A stretch of 46,037 nucleotides of DNA. Source: Poronia punctata. Its lineage: Eukaryota > Ascomycota > Sordariomycetes > Xylariales > Xylariaceae. Below the pieces are notes generated by a model, which worked only from the letters and a program-made list of their open reading frames with translations, was not told the origin of the DNA and did no database searches. A program made the translations under genes and the position numbers. The stretch lies in assembly GCA_022579005.1 (NCBI GenBank), contig MU401715.1, forward strand, positions 1-46,037, read 5' to 3'. Positions 22,061 through 36,200 of this stretch are shown piece by piece. Each line of letters begins with the position of its first letter. The first letter of the stretch is position 1.

Positions 22061-24455
22061 TATATAAAAAATCAAGCTATAACGCTAAAACATAGTAAAA
22101 ACACTAAAAAAGGTAATAATAAAGTAAATTAAAAGGTAATAAATAAAGTAAAAATATTATTTTTATAATAAAAGTAGTAGTTAAATTAAAAATAATAAAA
22201 AGTAAATATATTATATATATTATATATATTTTTATATAAGCAAATATATTATATAAGTATATTTTTAAAGGATATTATACTAATTTAACCTTATTTTATA
22301 TAAGGTGCCTATAAAGAAAAGTGTTTATTATAAAAGTAGTAAAGGTTTTATATTTACTTGTAAATAAGTTTCCTAGCATAGTAAAGTACTTATAATATTT
22401 ATATAGAAAATTAACTAAACTAATAAATTGCGCCCTTAATATATTAGCCTTATTAATTAACTTATAGCAGTAAAGGGTAAGTTTGTTAAGTAGCTAGGCT
22501 AAGCATTATATATACCTTTTTTTATAAAGGGAGAAAATCTCTACTTAAATAAGTAATAATAATCCTTTTTATAAAAAAGTAACTTGTTAAATAAACACTT
22601 TACCTTATAAGTATTTTATAGGTTAAGCGCGTCTTTTATATATTACTTTATTTATATACTATTATAAATTATACGCTTTTAACCTTATTACTTTTTACTG
22701 TTTTTTATTATTATTATTATATTTATTTACTTTTAAAATTCATTTTTTAAATAAAAAAAGCTAAAGCTTTTTAAAATAGCACCTTTATTAGCTTAACTAT
22801 ACATTGTTAATATAATAAAGCTAGTTAAATCTAGCTAAAAGCTTTATATAGCTATAAAAAAAAAGTTATAAAAAAGCACTTATAAAATTACTAAAAAGAG
22901 CACCTATAGTTTATTTTTAGCTACTAGCTATTTAGTAATAAAAAGTAGATTTTATATTTACTTTATTAAAGTTAGCTATATTATATATAAATTTTCACTT
23001 TTTTAATAAGTAATATTATATATAATTTACTAACTACTTTACTTATAATATTATTTATTTAATATTATAAACTAATTTATACTATTACTTATACTTTATA
23101 CTTTAACTTTATACCTTTACTATTACTTTTACTTATACTTTTATTTTTATACCTTTGCTTTTTTTAGCTTATAATACTATAAATTAACTATTTTAAATTA
23201 AAATACTTATTTTTCTGCCTTTACTTAAATTTAAATTAAAGCAGCCGGTTTAAAACCTACTGCTAAAAGATTATAACCTTTAACTTATATTATAATTTAT
23301 TATAATAAGTATAGTAAAGCTTATAACACTAATAATACTAGTATTATAGCTAAATTCCTTATAACTAAAACCTTTATAACGCAAAATAATAGCTATTAAA
23401 GTTTTAGACTAGCTTTAACACTAAGGCCTTAAGCTTATTAGTAAAGAAAATAGTTTAAATAACTTTATTATAAAGCTAAAAGTAGTAAGTATACTACTAT
23501 AGCTACTATATAAAAAATAGCTAAAATAACTACTTTTTATAAAAAAAGGCTATATTTAAAGTTATAAGCTTAAAAGCATTAAAAAAGCGCTTTTTATAGC
23601 AATGTATATAATTAAATATTAAGCAATAATTACTTTATTACTTATAAGGTAAACTATTAAAAGTAAAAGGTTTAAAAAGTAGAAATTTACAATTGTGCCT
23701 TGCTTTACTTTATTAGAGGATTTATAAGACTTACTACTTAAAAGTAGTGCTTATTATTTAAATAACCACTTTATGTTTTAATATAAACTTTATATAAAAC
23801 TAAAAGAATAGCTTTTAAAATAATATAATAACTATATATAATAAAGATTTTAAATTTTAATAGAAATTAATCTAAAAATATAGCTATATATAAAGATTTA
23901 AAATTAAAATTTTAATTTATTCTTTATAAGTTATTAAAAATTATATAAAAAAGATAACAAATACCCGCTAAAAATATAAAAAAAATACTATCTTTTTTAC
24001 CTTTAAAATATTAACCTTTTAAAAGATTTATATTAATATTATATATAGTAAATAACCTATATTTAAAGTTTAGTTATTATAGCTTTTATAGTTATATAGT
24101 AAACAAATAAGTAAAAAAGAAATTTTAGTGTAAAAAGACGGGCTTTATACTTTTAATAACAGTTTTATATAATATATATTACTATAATATACTAGGTAAA
24201 AAAGTCGAAATAAATATTTTTAACTAATAAAATATCTTATATTTAAGTATATTACTTTTATTACTTTTATTTCTTTTTATTATAGTGCTTTTTTAACGTT
24301 AAAGGTAAGAAACTATCAATGTAGTTATTTTAGTGATCTAGCGATTTTAGTAGCAAGCACTTCCTTTAAGTAGTAAGTCTTGCAAATCCCCTAATAAGGT
24401 AAAACAAGGAACGATTATAGTGCTAACAATTTAAATAAAAAAAGCACAAGATCTA
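22061..24455. other. AT-rich spacer between the two Copia elements
   Basis: No gene recognised. Patches at about 22290-22640 and 24290-24455 keep more G and C than the rest and may be original non-repeat DNA. One short segment (22500-22615) resembles 700-815. Confidence 0.5.
22500..22615. repeat. Dispersed repeat B fragment, copy 2
   Basis: Starts GCTAAGCATTATATATACC and is patchily similar to 700-815. It retains more G/C than that copy. Its nature is unknown. Confidence 0.35.
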
Positions 24456-24460
24456 CTTTT

Positions 24461-24681
24461 TATTAAAACTTAGTAATATAGCTTATAATATATAATTATA
24501 TTATATAACATATAAAGAAAAAGATCCTTTTTTATTATAAAGTTTTTTTATACTAAATAGGTAAAAAGAAACGTTTTATAAAAGAACTTTTTTTAATAGT
24601 AGTTTTTATTTTAACTATATTTTTTTAACTTTATAAGCATTATATTAATTATAGTTTTTTTATAACTTATTAGTTTTAATA
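24461..24681 (-). repeat. LTR of Copia element 2 (left copy)
   Basis: 221 bp, direct repeat of 29828-30047. It ends TTAGTTTTAATA and is followed by TTTTTTTAAAATAAACTAAC, similar to the sequence after the left LTR of element 1. Confidence 0.9.
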
Positions 24682-24944
24682 TATTTTTTTAAAATAAACT
24701 AACTTAGTAAACTTTTTTAAAGCTAAAATAAAGCCTTTAAATTATAATAAATAAAAATTTATAATTTTAAACGTAGTGTTTTTAGTGTCTTTAGTGTTTT
24801 TAGTATTTTTATTTAATTTTTATTTAATTTTCTTATACTTTTATAGCAACTAATTAAAGCTTTTTAAAAAAGCTATATAGCTTTTATATTAACTAAGTTA
24901 ACTTATTTATAAAAGCTTAACTACTTATTATATGCTAATAACTT

Positions 24945-25250
24945 TATAAAACTATTTACTATTATTAAATTTATAAATATATAAACTATTTAAAGCGTTT
25001 TATTAATTACTTTTTACTATAATTAGTAATTATATATATTAATATACTATAGTTTTATTTTTAGTATAGCAATGTTTTTATTAACTAAACTAATTATATA
25101 TTAGTTATTATACTAAATAATAATATACTTAGTTTTTAAATTAATACTAAGCTTATAAATAAGCTAACTAATAAATATAGCTTTTTTATAGCCTAAGCTA
25201 GCATAAAAAGCTTTGCTTTAATAGTAAAAGTAGTAACTATATTTTATTTT
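24945..25250 (-). pseudogene. Copia RNase H fossil of element 2
   Basis: Same - strand reading as at 8670-8985: KKAIFIS.LI.KLSIN, YIII.YNN, ISLVNKNIAIL, Y.KVINKTL-like blocks in the same order. Stops at equivalent and at independent positions show the two copies decayed separately. Confidence 0.75.
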
Positions 25251-27802
25251 TTAGCTTACTAGCTAATAAGCTTTTTTAAAAAAGTTATAATATAAGCTTA
25301 TAAGCTTTTTTAATTAATAATATTATTTATAAAAAATAAATTGCTAGCTATATTAAGCTTATTTTTATTACTATATTATAAAGCAAGGTATTAATTTATA
25401 TAAAAATAGTTTAATATTTAGTTAGCAGTAGCTTAGTAAGCTAAAAAAGGATTATTATTAAACTATAAAAGTTATAAAGTAATAAAAATTATATTTAGCT
25501 TAGTAATAACTATACTATATATAATAAATTTAATTTCTTATTAATAATAATAAATTCTTTTTAAAGTAAATGTTTTATTATAAAACAATAGCTTAATAAA
25601 TCTTATTAATATAAAAAGCATTTTGCTAAAAAGTTACTTAACTTATATATTTTCTTAATATAATTAAATTAAAATAGCTAAATTAAGCTTTTTAATAATT
25701 ATAAATAATCTTTATTTCTAAAAAGTATTTTAAATTAAAGATTTTTATTAGTTAATATTAATTTTTTAATTATTTAATACTTTAAAAAGCTTTAGTTTTT
25801 TAAGACTTTTAATAAGCAACTATAAAGTTATTAATATAAATAAAAATAAAAATCTTATTTTTTATATAATAATAAAGCTTATATAGCACTAGATTAAATT
25901 TAAGCTTTTTAAGTATAAATATAAGGTTTTTTTACTATAAAAGTGATAATTTCTTTAAACTATAAACTGCTTTAAAAAGCCTTAAAATAAAGCTAAACTT
26001 TTTATACTTATAAAATATTTTTATATATATTTTTTATAAAGCATTATATTAATAAAAGTATTAATTATATTATAATATTTTATTTTAAAGTTAAACTTAG
26101 CTATAAAAGCTATAAAATTTTTAAAAAATTTGTTTATAAGTATAAAAGCATATATTATTTTATTTTTATATATAAGCTATTTATTATTATATATAATTAA
26201 CTAAGCTTTACTTTTTAAATAATTTATTTAACTTATAAACATATACTTATATATAGTTTAAAATTTATTAATTTTTAGCTATAAAAATAATAACTTGTTT
26301 AAAACGTTTTATTTAATTATAACTTTTTAAATAAACCTTTTTAAGTTTTATAAATTTACTTTTTTAAAAATAGCTTAAAAGCCTTTTATAAAAATATAAA
26401 AAAGTAAAAGCTTGCTTTAATATATTAATATATTATTTTATTTTTTTAACAATATAATTATAATAGTTATTTATTATAATTTTTAATTTTTTAAGAAGCG
26501 CTTTTAAAGTAGTATAAAGATTGCTTTAGCGCTTTAGCTTTATTAGCTTAGCTTACTAGTATATTATGCTTAAGCTTAGAAATATATAAACATTTAGTAT
26601 TAAATATAGCTTTTTAGCACTTTATTTATTTATTTACTTTAATATAAGCTTATTAGCTTAATTTTAATAATTTAGTATAAAGTTTATTAAAGCAAGTTAA
26701 AAAATTATTATAATATTTATTAATAAATAATTTTGCTTAGCGTTTATAAAAGTAAAGCAAAAAATTGTTATAACGCTTATTAAAACTAGCGTTTTTAATT
26801 ACTATAAGTATTATAGCATTTAAAAGTAAATAAAAAAATAATAAATAAACTTAAAGTTTTAAATTAATATAAAAATAATTAGTTTTACTAAACTTAAAGT
26901 TTACTATAATTTTAATAGCTTTTTTATTATTTATACTACTAATAATATTTAAATTATGCTTAAAACTTTTTTATTTTTTTTATTTTTATAAAGGTTAAAG
27001 CTATAAAGCTTAGTTTTAAAAATTAAAAATTTATTAAAAGAATTAGTAAAAGATTTATAATTAAGTATTTAAAGCTTATTTTTTTTAGTTTTTTAAGCTT
27101 TTTATTAAATATTTAATTTTTATTAAACTTTACGTTTTTAATATAAGTTATATAATTAGTTAAAACATTTTAAATTTTATATATATTACTTAACTTATAG
27201 CTAACTAAGTAACTTATTTAAGCTTTAAAGCTTAGTTTTAACAGTTTTTTTTTATATTAGCAGTAAAGGTATAAGCTTTATACTTATAAACTTGCAAATA
27301 ATTTAAGCGTAGTTTCTTAGTTTTAATATAATTATTTTAAGCGCTAAAGTAAATATAAAAACGTTTATATAAAGTTTTTTAATTAAATATATATTTAAAT
27401 CTTTAATTTACTAAGTATATAACAGCCTTGTTAATTTTAATTTATAAACCTTTAAAAAGCTTTATGCTAGCTTTTATATATTAAATATACTTTTTAACTA
27501 TTTAGCTAAACTGCTTAGCAGCGCTATTTTAAGCTTAAATGTTTAAAGCTAAAATTTTAAATATAATAAACTTTTTATTAAAAAAATAGTTTTTAACCTT
27601 ATAAATTTATAATAGTTGCTTATTTAATTTAATTATAATAACTTATTTACTATAAACTACTTTAAGTTTTAATATAAACATTTTAAATGTTTTTAATATT
27701 ATGCTTGCTTAAAAGTTTAGTAAATAATAATTAAACAAATGCTTTAAATATTTTTTAGTTATAAACAATATTAATACTTTACTTTTAATGCTTTTATTAT
27801 AT

Positions 27803-27807
27803 AAGTG
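27803..27807. other. Empty-site equivalent of the nested Gypsy insertion
   Basis: Sequence around ...CTTTTATTATATAAGTGCTAGTTTATAGC (quoted in parts: CTTTTATTATAT, then AAGTG, then CTAGTTTATAGC) matches the two sides of the Gypsy insertion in element 1 joined at one AAATG. Here the duplicated pentamer exists once, as AAGTG. Confidence 0.8.
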
Positions 27808-29827
27808 CTAGTTTATAGCAATATATTTAAATAGATAGTTTAGCTTTTTTTAGTGTTTTATTAAATTAGTTTTTAAGGTTTTTATATATATAGCTTAAGC
27901 AATTTGTTAATTTAATATTTTAGTTTAAAAACCCTTTAAATTTTACTTTTTTTGCTTAGCTAACTAGGTAATAAATAGTATTAGGTTTTAAGTAGCTAAG
28001 TTAAAAAATCTATTAAAAAAGATTTGCTTTAAATACTAGTTTTTTAATATATATTATTAACAAGTTTTTTTAATTATAAAAAAGGCTTTATTTATATTTA
28101 ATAGTAAGTATTTTAAAATATTTTGATTATACTAATTTTAAATGCAATATAGTTATAAGCTATTTATTTTTTAAAAGTAGCTTTTAAATAGCGTTATATT
28201 TTACTAATTCCTTTTAAACTTAAAGTTTTAAGTAAAATAAACTTAATTATAAAATTTATATAGTAACCTATATTATTAAGCTAAAAAGTAAAAACCTTTA
28301 AAATGCTTTAAACTATTATATTAATATTTTTATATGCTTAAATTAGCATAACTATATTACTAGCATATACTAGGTTTTTATTAAGTATGTTTTTAATATT
28401 ATAAAAACAACTTATTTTATTAAAAATATAAAAAGTAAATTTTAAGTTATAAATAGCAAGGTCTTTTTAAAAAATATAAGCTACTTTTTTGCTATTTGCT
28501 AGCTCTAAAGCTAGTATAAGTAATGACCTGTTTTAGTTTTTTTTATATAGGCCGTTTATTAATTTTAATCTTTTTATATTTACCTTTCTAGTTTTATAAG
28601 CTTAAATCTTTTTAAGCTTAAGGTTATATTTTACTTTTAGCTTAATATAGTTAGTAATTTAATTGTTTATTATAAAATCGTTACTAATTTCTTTTTAAAA
28701 GAAATATTAGTAATTAAGTAGATTATAAAAGCTTTTATATATAAAACAAATCTTTTTAGTATTAAAAGTACTTTTTTAAGTTTTTTTATTAGTATAGTAG
28801 TACTTTTATAAGCAAAGCTTTTATTATAGCTATAAGGTATAGATTTACTATAAGCTTTATAAGCTTTTTATTTATTTATAAAAAATAATGCTAAAGCCTT
28901 ATTTTTTAACTTTTCTTTATTAGTTATACCTTTTTTATTAAAAGTTATAAATAATGTTTTTATTATTTTTAGGTTTTTTTATTACTTTTTAAAAGCTATT
29001 TAAGTATATAAATTTATAACTATTGTTTAGTGTTTTAAAGTGCTATTTAGTAAAGCTATTTAATAGTTTAAATAAAAGTGTTAGCTTAGTGCTTATATTT
29101 ATTTTTAAGCGCTTTAGTAATTTCTTAAAATACTTTTATTATTAATAAGCATTTAAAAACTTTACATTTTTTAAGCTTTATAACTTGTTATTTTTAGTTA
29201 ATAATAAACTTTATTTAAGCATTAGTTAATAAAGTTTATATAATTAAAGTATACTATTTTATTTAATATAGTGCTTATATATATACTAATAGCTTTTAGT
29301 ATATTATATTAAAACTTTAATTTCTTTTTAGTTTAAGGTAATAAGATTAGTACAACGTAAATATTAAATTTTAAACCTATATTCTTAGTTTATACTTTTT
29401 ATTAGTAATTATAATATTTTTTTTACTTTCCTTTTATATAAGCTAGTTATAAATTTATAGTTGCTTTTAAAGTTAGTAGTAAGTTTATAAAATTACTTAT
29501 AATACTTAATATATTAATAAGTTTATTTTTATTTATTGCTAGTATGTTTTTAGCTATATAAAAGCTACTTTAAGTTTTTTTTTAATTAAGCCTTTTATTA
29601 AATTTGCTTATATTAAGTTATATTAGCTTTTTTAGCTAAAAAACCTTGTTTATAAGGTTAATATATTTTTATAAGTTAAAAAAGTACGCTTTTACTTTAA
29701 ACTTTTTATTTTAAGTATAAAAATATTTTAAAAAACTTAAACTAAGTTTTTATTTTATTGCTATAATAGGTAAATTCCTATATTTATTATACTTTAATAA
29801 TAATAGTAAGCAAATAAAAGTTTTAAT

Positions 29828-30047
29828 TATTAAAACTTAGCAATATAGCTTATAACGTATAATTATATTATATAACGCATAAAAAAATCTTCTTTTTATT
29901 ATAAAGTTTTCTTATACTAAATAAGTAAAAAAAAAACCGTTATAGAAAAACCTTTTCTTTTATAGTAGTTTTTAGTTTAACTATATTCTTTTTACTATAT
30001 AAGCATTATATTAATTATAGTCTTTTTATAACCTATTAACTTTAACA
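29828..30047 (-). repeat. LTR of Copia element 2 (right copy)
   Basis: 220 bp, direct repeat of 24461-24681. Preceded by AATAATAATAGTAAGCA..., similar to the sequence before the right LTR of element 1. Ends TTTAACA at 30047. Confidence 0.9.
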
Positions 30048-32030
30048 CTTCTTGCTAGCTATTTAGCTAATAGCTAAACAGTAAGTATAAGTGCCTACTT
30101 AGTAATTTTATAGGTGCTCTTTAACAGCTGTTATAAAAAAACTAATACTTGCTATTTTTACTTATACTGCTATATTAATAGTATATAATAAGCTTTGCAT
30201 TTTACTAAATATATTATAATTACTTTACGTTTTTACTATTTTATTACTAGTAGTACAGCTTTTTATTTTTATACTAGCTTTATTAATTAAGTATAGTAAA
30301 AACTTTAAACTTTAGAAAATATGCTAGCTTTTATATATTGCTTAAAAGCCTTTTAGTGTTATAAAAATATAGGTATTAAAATGCTTTTAAATATTTATTT
30401 ATTATAATAAAACTAGGTATATTTACTTTAATTAAAAGTTTAATAAAGAAGTATTTAATTATAAACGTTTTTAAAGCTATTATAAGGTTTTTTAAAACGC
30501 GCTATTATACTTCAATATTTAAAATCGTTTTTAAATATAATTTAAAATTATAATATTTTTAATATAAATAATAAAGAGTTAATAGTAATATAATATCTTT
30601 TAATATAATATATTTATATATTGCTATATATATATATAACTAAGTTATAAAATTCTTTATTATAATATAACATTTGTTTAATATCTTATAAGGTAATAAC
30701 TATAATTTTATAATAGTTTAATAGGTAATACTAAATTAATAAAACAAAACCGTTATATTAACTATTATAATATAGGTTTTATTATAAAAGCTTTAAGTAA
30801 TTATTTTTAAAAATAAACAAAATAACTAAACTATTATAACTTTATTAAAAGAAAAGCTTTAAAGCTTATAACTACTTAGTGTTTACTTCTTTATAAACTT
30901 TTTACTAAGTTATAAATATAAGGTATATAAAAAAGCAAGGTTATTAACTTAAAACATTTTGCTTTATACTTATAATTTATTATAAGCTTATTAGAAACGG
31001 TGTAATTTTTTAACTTTATAAACTAAATTTCTATATTAAGCTTTATATTTTATTATGTTTTAACTAGTAAAAGTTTTCTTAAGTTTGTAAAAAATATTAA
31101 TTTCGCTTTTATTTCTTTAAATATTATAAGTTTTAAGAATTTTATATAGTTTTATAACTTTAATTCTGTTTTTAATATATATATATATATAAATATTACT
31201 ATTTATAACTACTTTAAATAGGTTAATAAGTTTTTTAATTTTTAATATTGCTTATACCTTTAAAATATATAACTTTACTTTTTAAAAAAGCTTTAAATGT
31301 TTAAATAGCTTTTAAGCTTTATTTAAGTTATATAGTACTTTATTAAAAAGGTTTACTTTTTAGTTTTATATTAAAATTAAAAATACACTAAGCATAATAG
31401 TAGCAATTTAGCTTTTTTTAAAAAAGTTAAATAACTTTCTAATACTTTATAATATTTATTTATATACTTTATATTATATTAGCAGCGCTTATATTAACTA
31501 ATATAAGAGCTGTTATTATAAGTACCTTTATAGCTATATGCTAGCTAGTAAGCTTTTATTTACTATTTTAATTTTTTATAATATATTTTATTTTTAATTT
31601 CATATATATATATTAAAGGATTTATTAAATATATTATATAGTAAAGTTATTTATAGTATTTAAGTATTAATTATAATATTAAACGCTAACTAATAAACAG
31701 CTATAAAATAGAATTTATCGTTATTTAGTAATAGTTTATATTTAGTTTAAATATAAACACTTTTTAAAAGTTCAATAGAAACTTTTTTAGTGTTAGTTTT
31801 TTTATAATAAGGCACCTAGCTAGGTAACCTACCTATTAAGCTATTTGCGCATAGACTATATACCGGCTAAAGCTATGCTAACTAATAGCTAAAGCTTTGC
31901 TAGTTATACCTTTTTTAATTTTTTAGCTAGTTTATTACTTATTTAGCTAACTAAATAAAAGTTATTTAATATACTTAGTTTTTAAAATTGCTAGCAGTAT
32001 TACTTTATAACTACTTTATTGCTTAAACTT
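30048..32030. other. AT-rich DNA without recognisable genes
   Basis: Two patches, about 30048-30160 and 31795-31925, keep more G/C (for example CACCTAGCTAGGTAACC near 31814) and resemble the intergenic DNA of the gene island in motif style. The rest is A/T-dominated with no usable frame and no repeat partner found in the window. Confidence 0.45.
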
Positions 32031-32540
32031 TTATATTTTTTTATTTTTATATTTTTAAGTTATAATATAATATTTAGTAAAATAATTTAAACTAAAAAAC
32101 TAAATATAGTTTATAATTATTAAGTAAATAATTAGAAATAATATAAATAAGCTTAATAAACTTAATACTAAAAATAAACAATAAAAGTTAAAAAGACTAG
32201 CTAATAGTTAAGCTAAGTTTATAAATAGCTAAAAATAAAACGGCTATATTAAAAAAAAAGTAAAAAGCTTAATAGCAAGCTAAAAAACTTAAAATAAAAA
32301 GTATTATTTATTAAAATAGTTAATTAGCTACTAAGTAGCAACCTATAAAAAAGTTAAAAAGTTAAAGTAAAGTTTTTTTACTTTAAACTGCTATTATATA
32401 AAAGCTTTTATAATAAAAGTTTAAAAAGCTAAAATAATACTTTTTTTAAATTAAATTATTAATATAATAAGTTATAATATCTAGTTACTTTAGCTATTTA
32501 CTAAGCAAAATAAACTTAATATAAAAATAACATAAAACCT
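32031..32540 (-). repeat. Dispersed repeat A, copy 2
   Basis: Direct-orientation partner of about 185-700. It starts at a short T-rich simple repeat (32031-32057) followed by AAGTTATAATATAATATTTA, then diverges progressively. The strand given is the one inferred if this is a tailed non-LTR element. Confidence 0.6.
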
Positions 32541-32778
32541 TTTATATATAACTATAAATAGTTAAAGTAAAATATTATTATTATAAAAATTAAAAACTAA
32601 ATTATAAGTATAAAAAAAGTAATTAGTAAAAGCTTAGCTATATAAATTTAATATAAATTACTTAAGGTTTAATATAAGCTAAGTTTAAAATTTAAATAAA
32701 TTACTATATTTATTAAAATATGCTAAATTATAATAACTTAAAAAAGCTATGTTTAAAAACTTTTAAAAATTTATTTTC

Positions 32779-33295
32779 TAATAGATTATATTAATTATAT
32801 TTACCAGAGTAAAAGGTAAAAAACGGTGCTAAGATTAGCGTAGCTAGTATATATATTAAATATATAAAATTAATTAATATATATATATAATTAGTTTATA
32901 AGTGCGCGTTGCTTAACTTTTATAATTAAATAATATTTATATTTATTTTAGTTATATATTAGTTAAGCAGTTAAACTTGCGCTTTAATTATAAGTACTAT
33001 AAAGTAAATTATGCTTGTTGCTTAATTAAACAATAAGTAAAATATGCTTTGCGCTTTTTACTTTTTTAATATTGCATACTTTTTATTTTAGCTTTATTTT
33101 TAACATTATAATTATTAAATAACTTAAAAGTATTTTTACTTAGTGCTATATAATGTATATGCTTTATATTAAGTATATAAACTTTTTTTATTAGTTATTA
33201 TATATAACCTTATTATTAATAAACTTAAAATAATTATAGCGCAATTTATAAAGCGCGCAGTTAATTTTTTAATTAATGCGCTATATATATTATAT
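32779..33295. repeat. LTR of element 4 (left copy, about 517 bp)
   Basis: Matches 42166-42686 from TAATAGATTATATTAA through GTGCTAAGATTAGC, the long TATATATTAAATATATAAAA tract, GCGCAATTTATAAAGCGCGC and TAATTAATGCGCTATATATA. Most differences are transitions. Left and right limits are set by where similarity stops. Confidence 0.85.
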
Positions 33296-36200
33296 TTTTT
33301 AAAATAAGCTTTGCTTATTTTTTTAATTTTAAATTAATTATTGCTTAATTTACTAATATATGCTAAAGGCTTTTTTACTTTAATAATAACTACTTAGTTA
33401 TTTTTAAAATAAACCTGTTATTTATTATATACCCTTTATTTAAACTAAACAATTTAAATATTATAATAAAGCTTTTTTAACTTTTATAGTACAAAAAAAA
33501 CATATAAAAATAAAACTTAATTTTAAAATTAAATCTAAACGTAGCTAACTAAATATAACTAATTAAATTCTTTTTTACTAGTATAGTAAGTAAGATATAT
33601 ATAAAAAAAGTAGCTTAAAATAACTAGCACCTTTTGCTTTTATAGTTATATTTAGCTAAAAGTTTTATAAAATTTTAAAAAAAACTTATACTTAATACTT
33701 TATTTAATTGCATATTTTGCAATTAAATTTTTTATTTATACTTTATACCTTATTAAATGCAAACTTTATACTTTTACTTTTAAAAAGTTTTTAAATACTT
33801 TAAATTTTTATATTTAACTATATAGTGCTTATACTTTAGTTAAATATACTTTTATAAGTATTTTTAATTAAGTTTATATATGCCTAGCGCTTAAAGTATT
33901 TTATACCTTTTTATATACTTATAGTTTTTTAATTATTAAAAGTGGTTTTTACTAAGTACTAACTTTTTAATTTAAATTAATACTTTAATTACTAGTTATT
34001 ATAGCTTAATTAAAAATAGTTTATTTATTATTTATTTATTTTTGTTTATTTTTATACTAGCTATACTAGCTAATTATACGCTGCTTTTTATAAGCATAAA
34101 AAGTAAACTTTTTTTTACTTATATTATAGGCTTTTTTTAGCTTTTTACTTTTTAAGTAACTTATATATATAAGCTACTTATTTCTTAATACTTTTATTAT
34201 ATACAACCTACTAACTTTAAGCCTTTTTTGCTTAAAGCTTTTATTTTTTTATATTTTTATAACTTTAGTAAGTATATATAATAGCGTTAAGTAATAGTAT
34301 TTATATTTTCTTTTCTTTTAATTTATTTTATTTAGCTTATATTATATTTCTTTTATATTAAATTCTTTTTTTATATATTAGTTTAAAAAAGTTTTAGCTT
34401 ACTTTTACTTTTATATTTTATGCTTTTTTTATGTTTATATATTTTGCTTTAATTTTAATTTTGCTTATTATATTGCTTATTGCTGCTATTTTGCTAGCGC
34501 TTATATATATGCTACTATTGCTTTAGCTTATTAAGTAGCTTACTAAGTAAACGTTATTTATTGCTTTTAAAAAAAGATTATTATTTAGTTTTAGTTTTAT
34601 AAAGCTTTTAAATTTAAATAAGTTACTTATATATATATTTTTATTACGTACTTATATTTATATTTTTTTAACTTTTATATATTATAAATATAATTTTACT
34701 AAGTTTTTTAAGCAAAAAAAAGCTATTATTACTTTTTCTTTTTATATTAATTGCTTTATTACTTTTTTAATTACTACTTTTACTTTTTTTATTAGTTTTT
34801 ATATTGCTTTTTTAATTATATTTATAAGCGTTAATAAATTAAACTTTACTTTTAATAAAAGTATTATATAAGCTTTTATTTTTTTTATTTTTTAAAAAGA
34901 TTTAAAATAACTTTTGCTTTTTATACTTTACTTTACTTTTTACTTTTTAAGTTTTAGTATTGCTTTTAATTTTTGCTTTTTAGTGTTTTTTATGCTTTTG
35001 CTTTTAGCTTGTTACTAGAATTTCTTTTAAAAGTTTTTGCTTAATAACTTTAACTTTGCTTTTATTTTAATTATTGCTGCTTTTTTTTTTAAGTTTTTAT
35101 ATTTAAGTTAGTTAATTTTTTAATTAAAATTATTAAACTACTTATTATAATATTAAAAAATATTTACGCTTACTTTTTTAGCGTAAACCTTTTTTTTAGT
35201 GCTTTTTTTAAGTTTTTAGCTTAATACTTTTATACTTTTTAGCTTTAAAGCTTACTTTAAGTGCTAATAGCGCTTTTTTGTTATTGCTTATTTTATTATT
35301 GTTTTATAAATTACGTTACTAATACTAAGCGCTTTTTTAGTTATATTTACTATTTTTTTACTACTTTTAATAGTTACTATAAAGTTAGCATTAGCTATTT
35401 TAAAGTTATTAAAGCTAGTTTTTAAACTTATTACTTTTATTATTAAAGTTACTATAATTATAAACTAATATAAGTACTTTTTATATATACTTTATTATTT
35501 TATATTAACTTAAATTATATAGTAAACTTAAGTTATATAACTTTACTTACTACTTTTATAAAGCTTTATATTTTAAGTAAATTAAAAAACTTTAAAATAA
35601 TATTATAAGTATTTTTTTTATTTTATATTTATTATGCTTATTAATTTTATATTAGCATATTAGTAAGCTTTATACTACTATTTACTTTATTTAACATTTA
35701 TTAAATTAAATCTTTAATAAAAATAGCAATATATTTTAAAAAAGTTTAAAGTAAGTAGTTAGCTTAAAAGTTATTAATTTAAAGTATTAGTAGCTAGTTT
35801 AGCTTTAAAAGTTATTTAAAATTAAATAGTATTAGTATAACTTTTTTTATTGCGTTTTGTTTATATTTTATAACATATTTACTATTTAGCTTATATATAC
35901 TTACTAATTTATTTTGCTTTATAATTTATAATATATGCCTTTTATATATATTATATATATTTTAACTAAGTACTTTAATATATTATAAATTAAACATTAT
36001 ATAAAAATGTTTAAATATAGCATAAAAAAGCTTTTTAATTAAACTATTTGCTAGCATATTTTTAATTAAAATATACTTAACTTTAAAAGTTTTTTAAAAA
36101 TATTTATATTAAACTTATATATTTTATATATTTATATATTATAATTAAGTGTTAATTCTTTTTTAATTGCTTAAATATTATTATAGTAAATTATTTAATT

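Larger units (their letters stand above)
24461..30047 (-). mobile_element. Ty1/Copia-type LTR retrotransposon 2, uninterrupted
   Basis: LTRs at 24461-24681 and 29828-30047 share termini (TATTAAAACTTAG / TTAACTTTAACA) and much internal sequence with those of element 1. The 5,587-bp element is flanked by CTTTT (24456-24460) and CTTCT (30048-30052), a target duplication differing by one transition. The interior aligns along its length with the two halves of element 1 in the same orientation and is equally riddled with stops. The RNase H fossil beside the left LTR places the element on the - strand. Confidence 0.9.
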
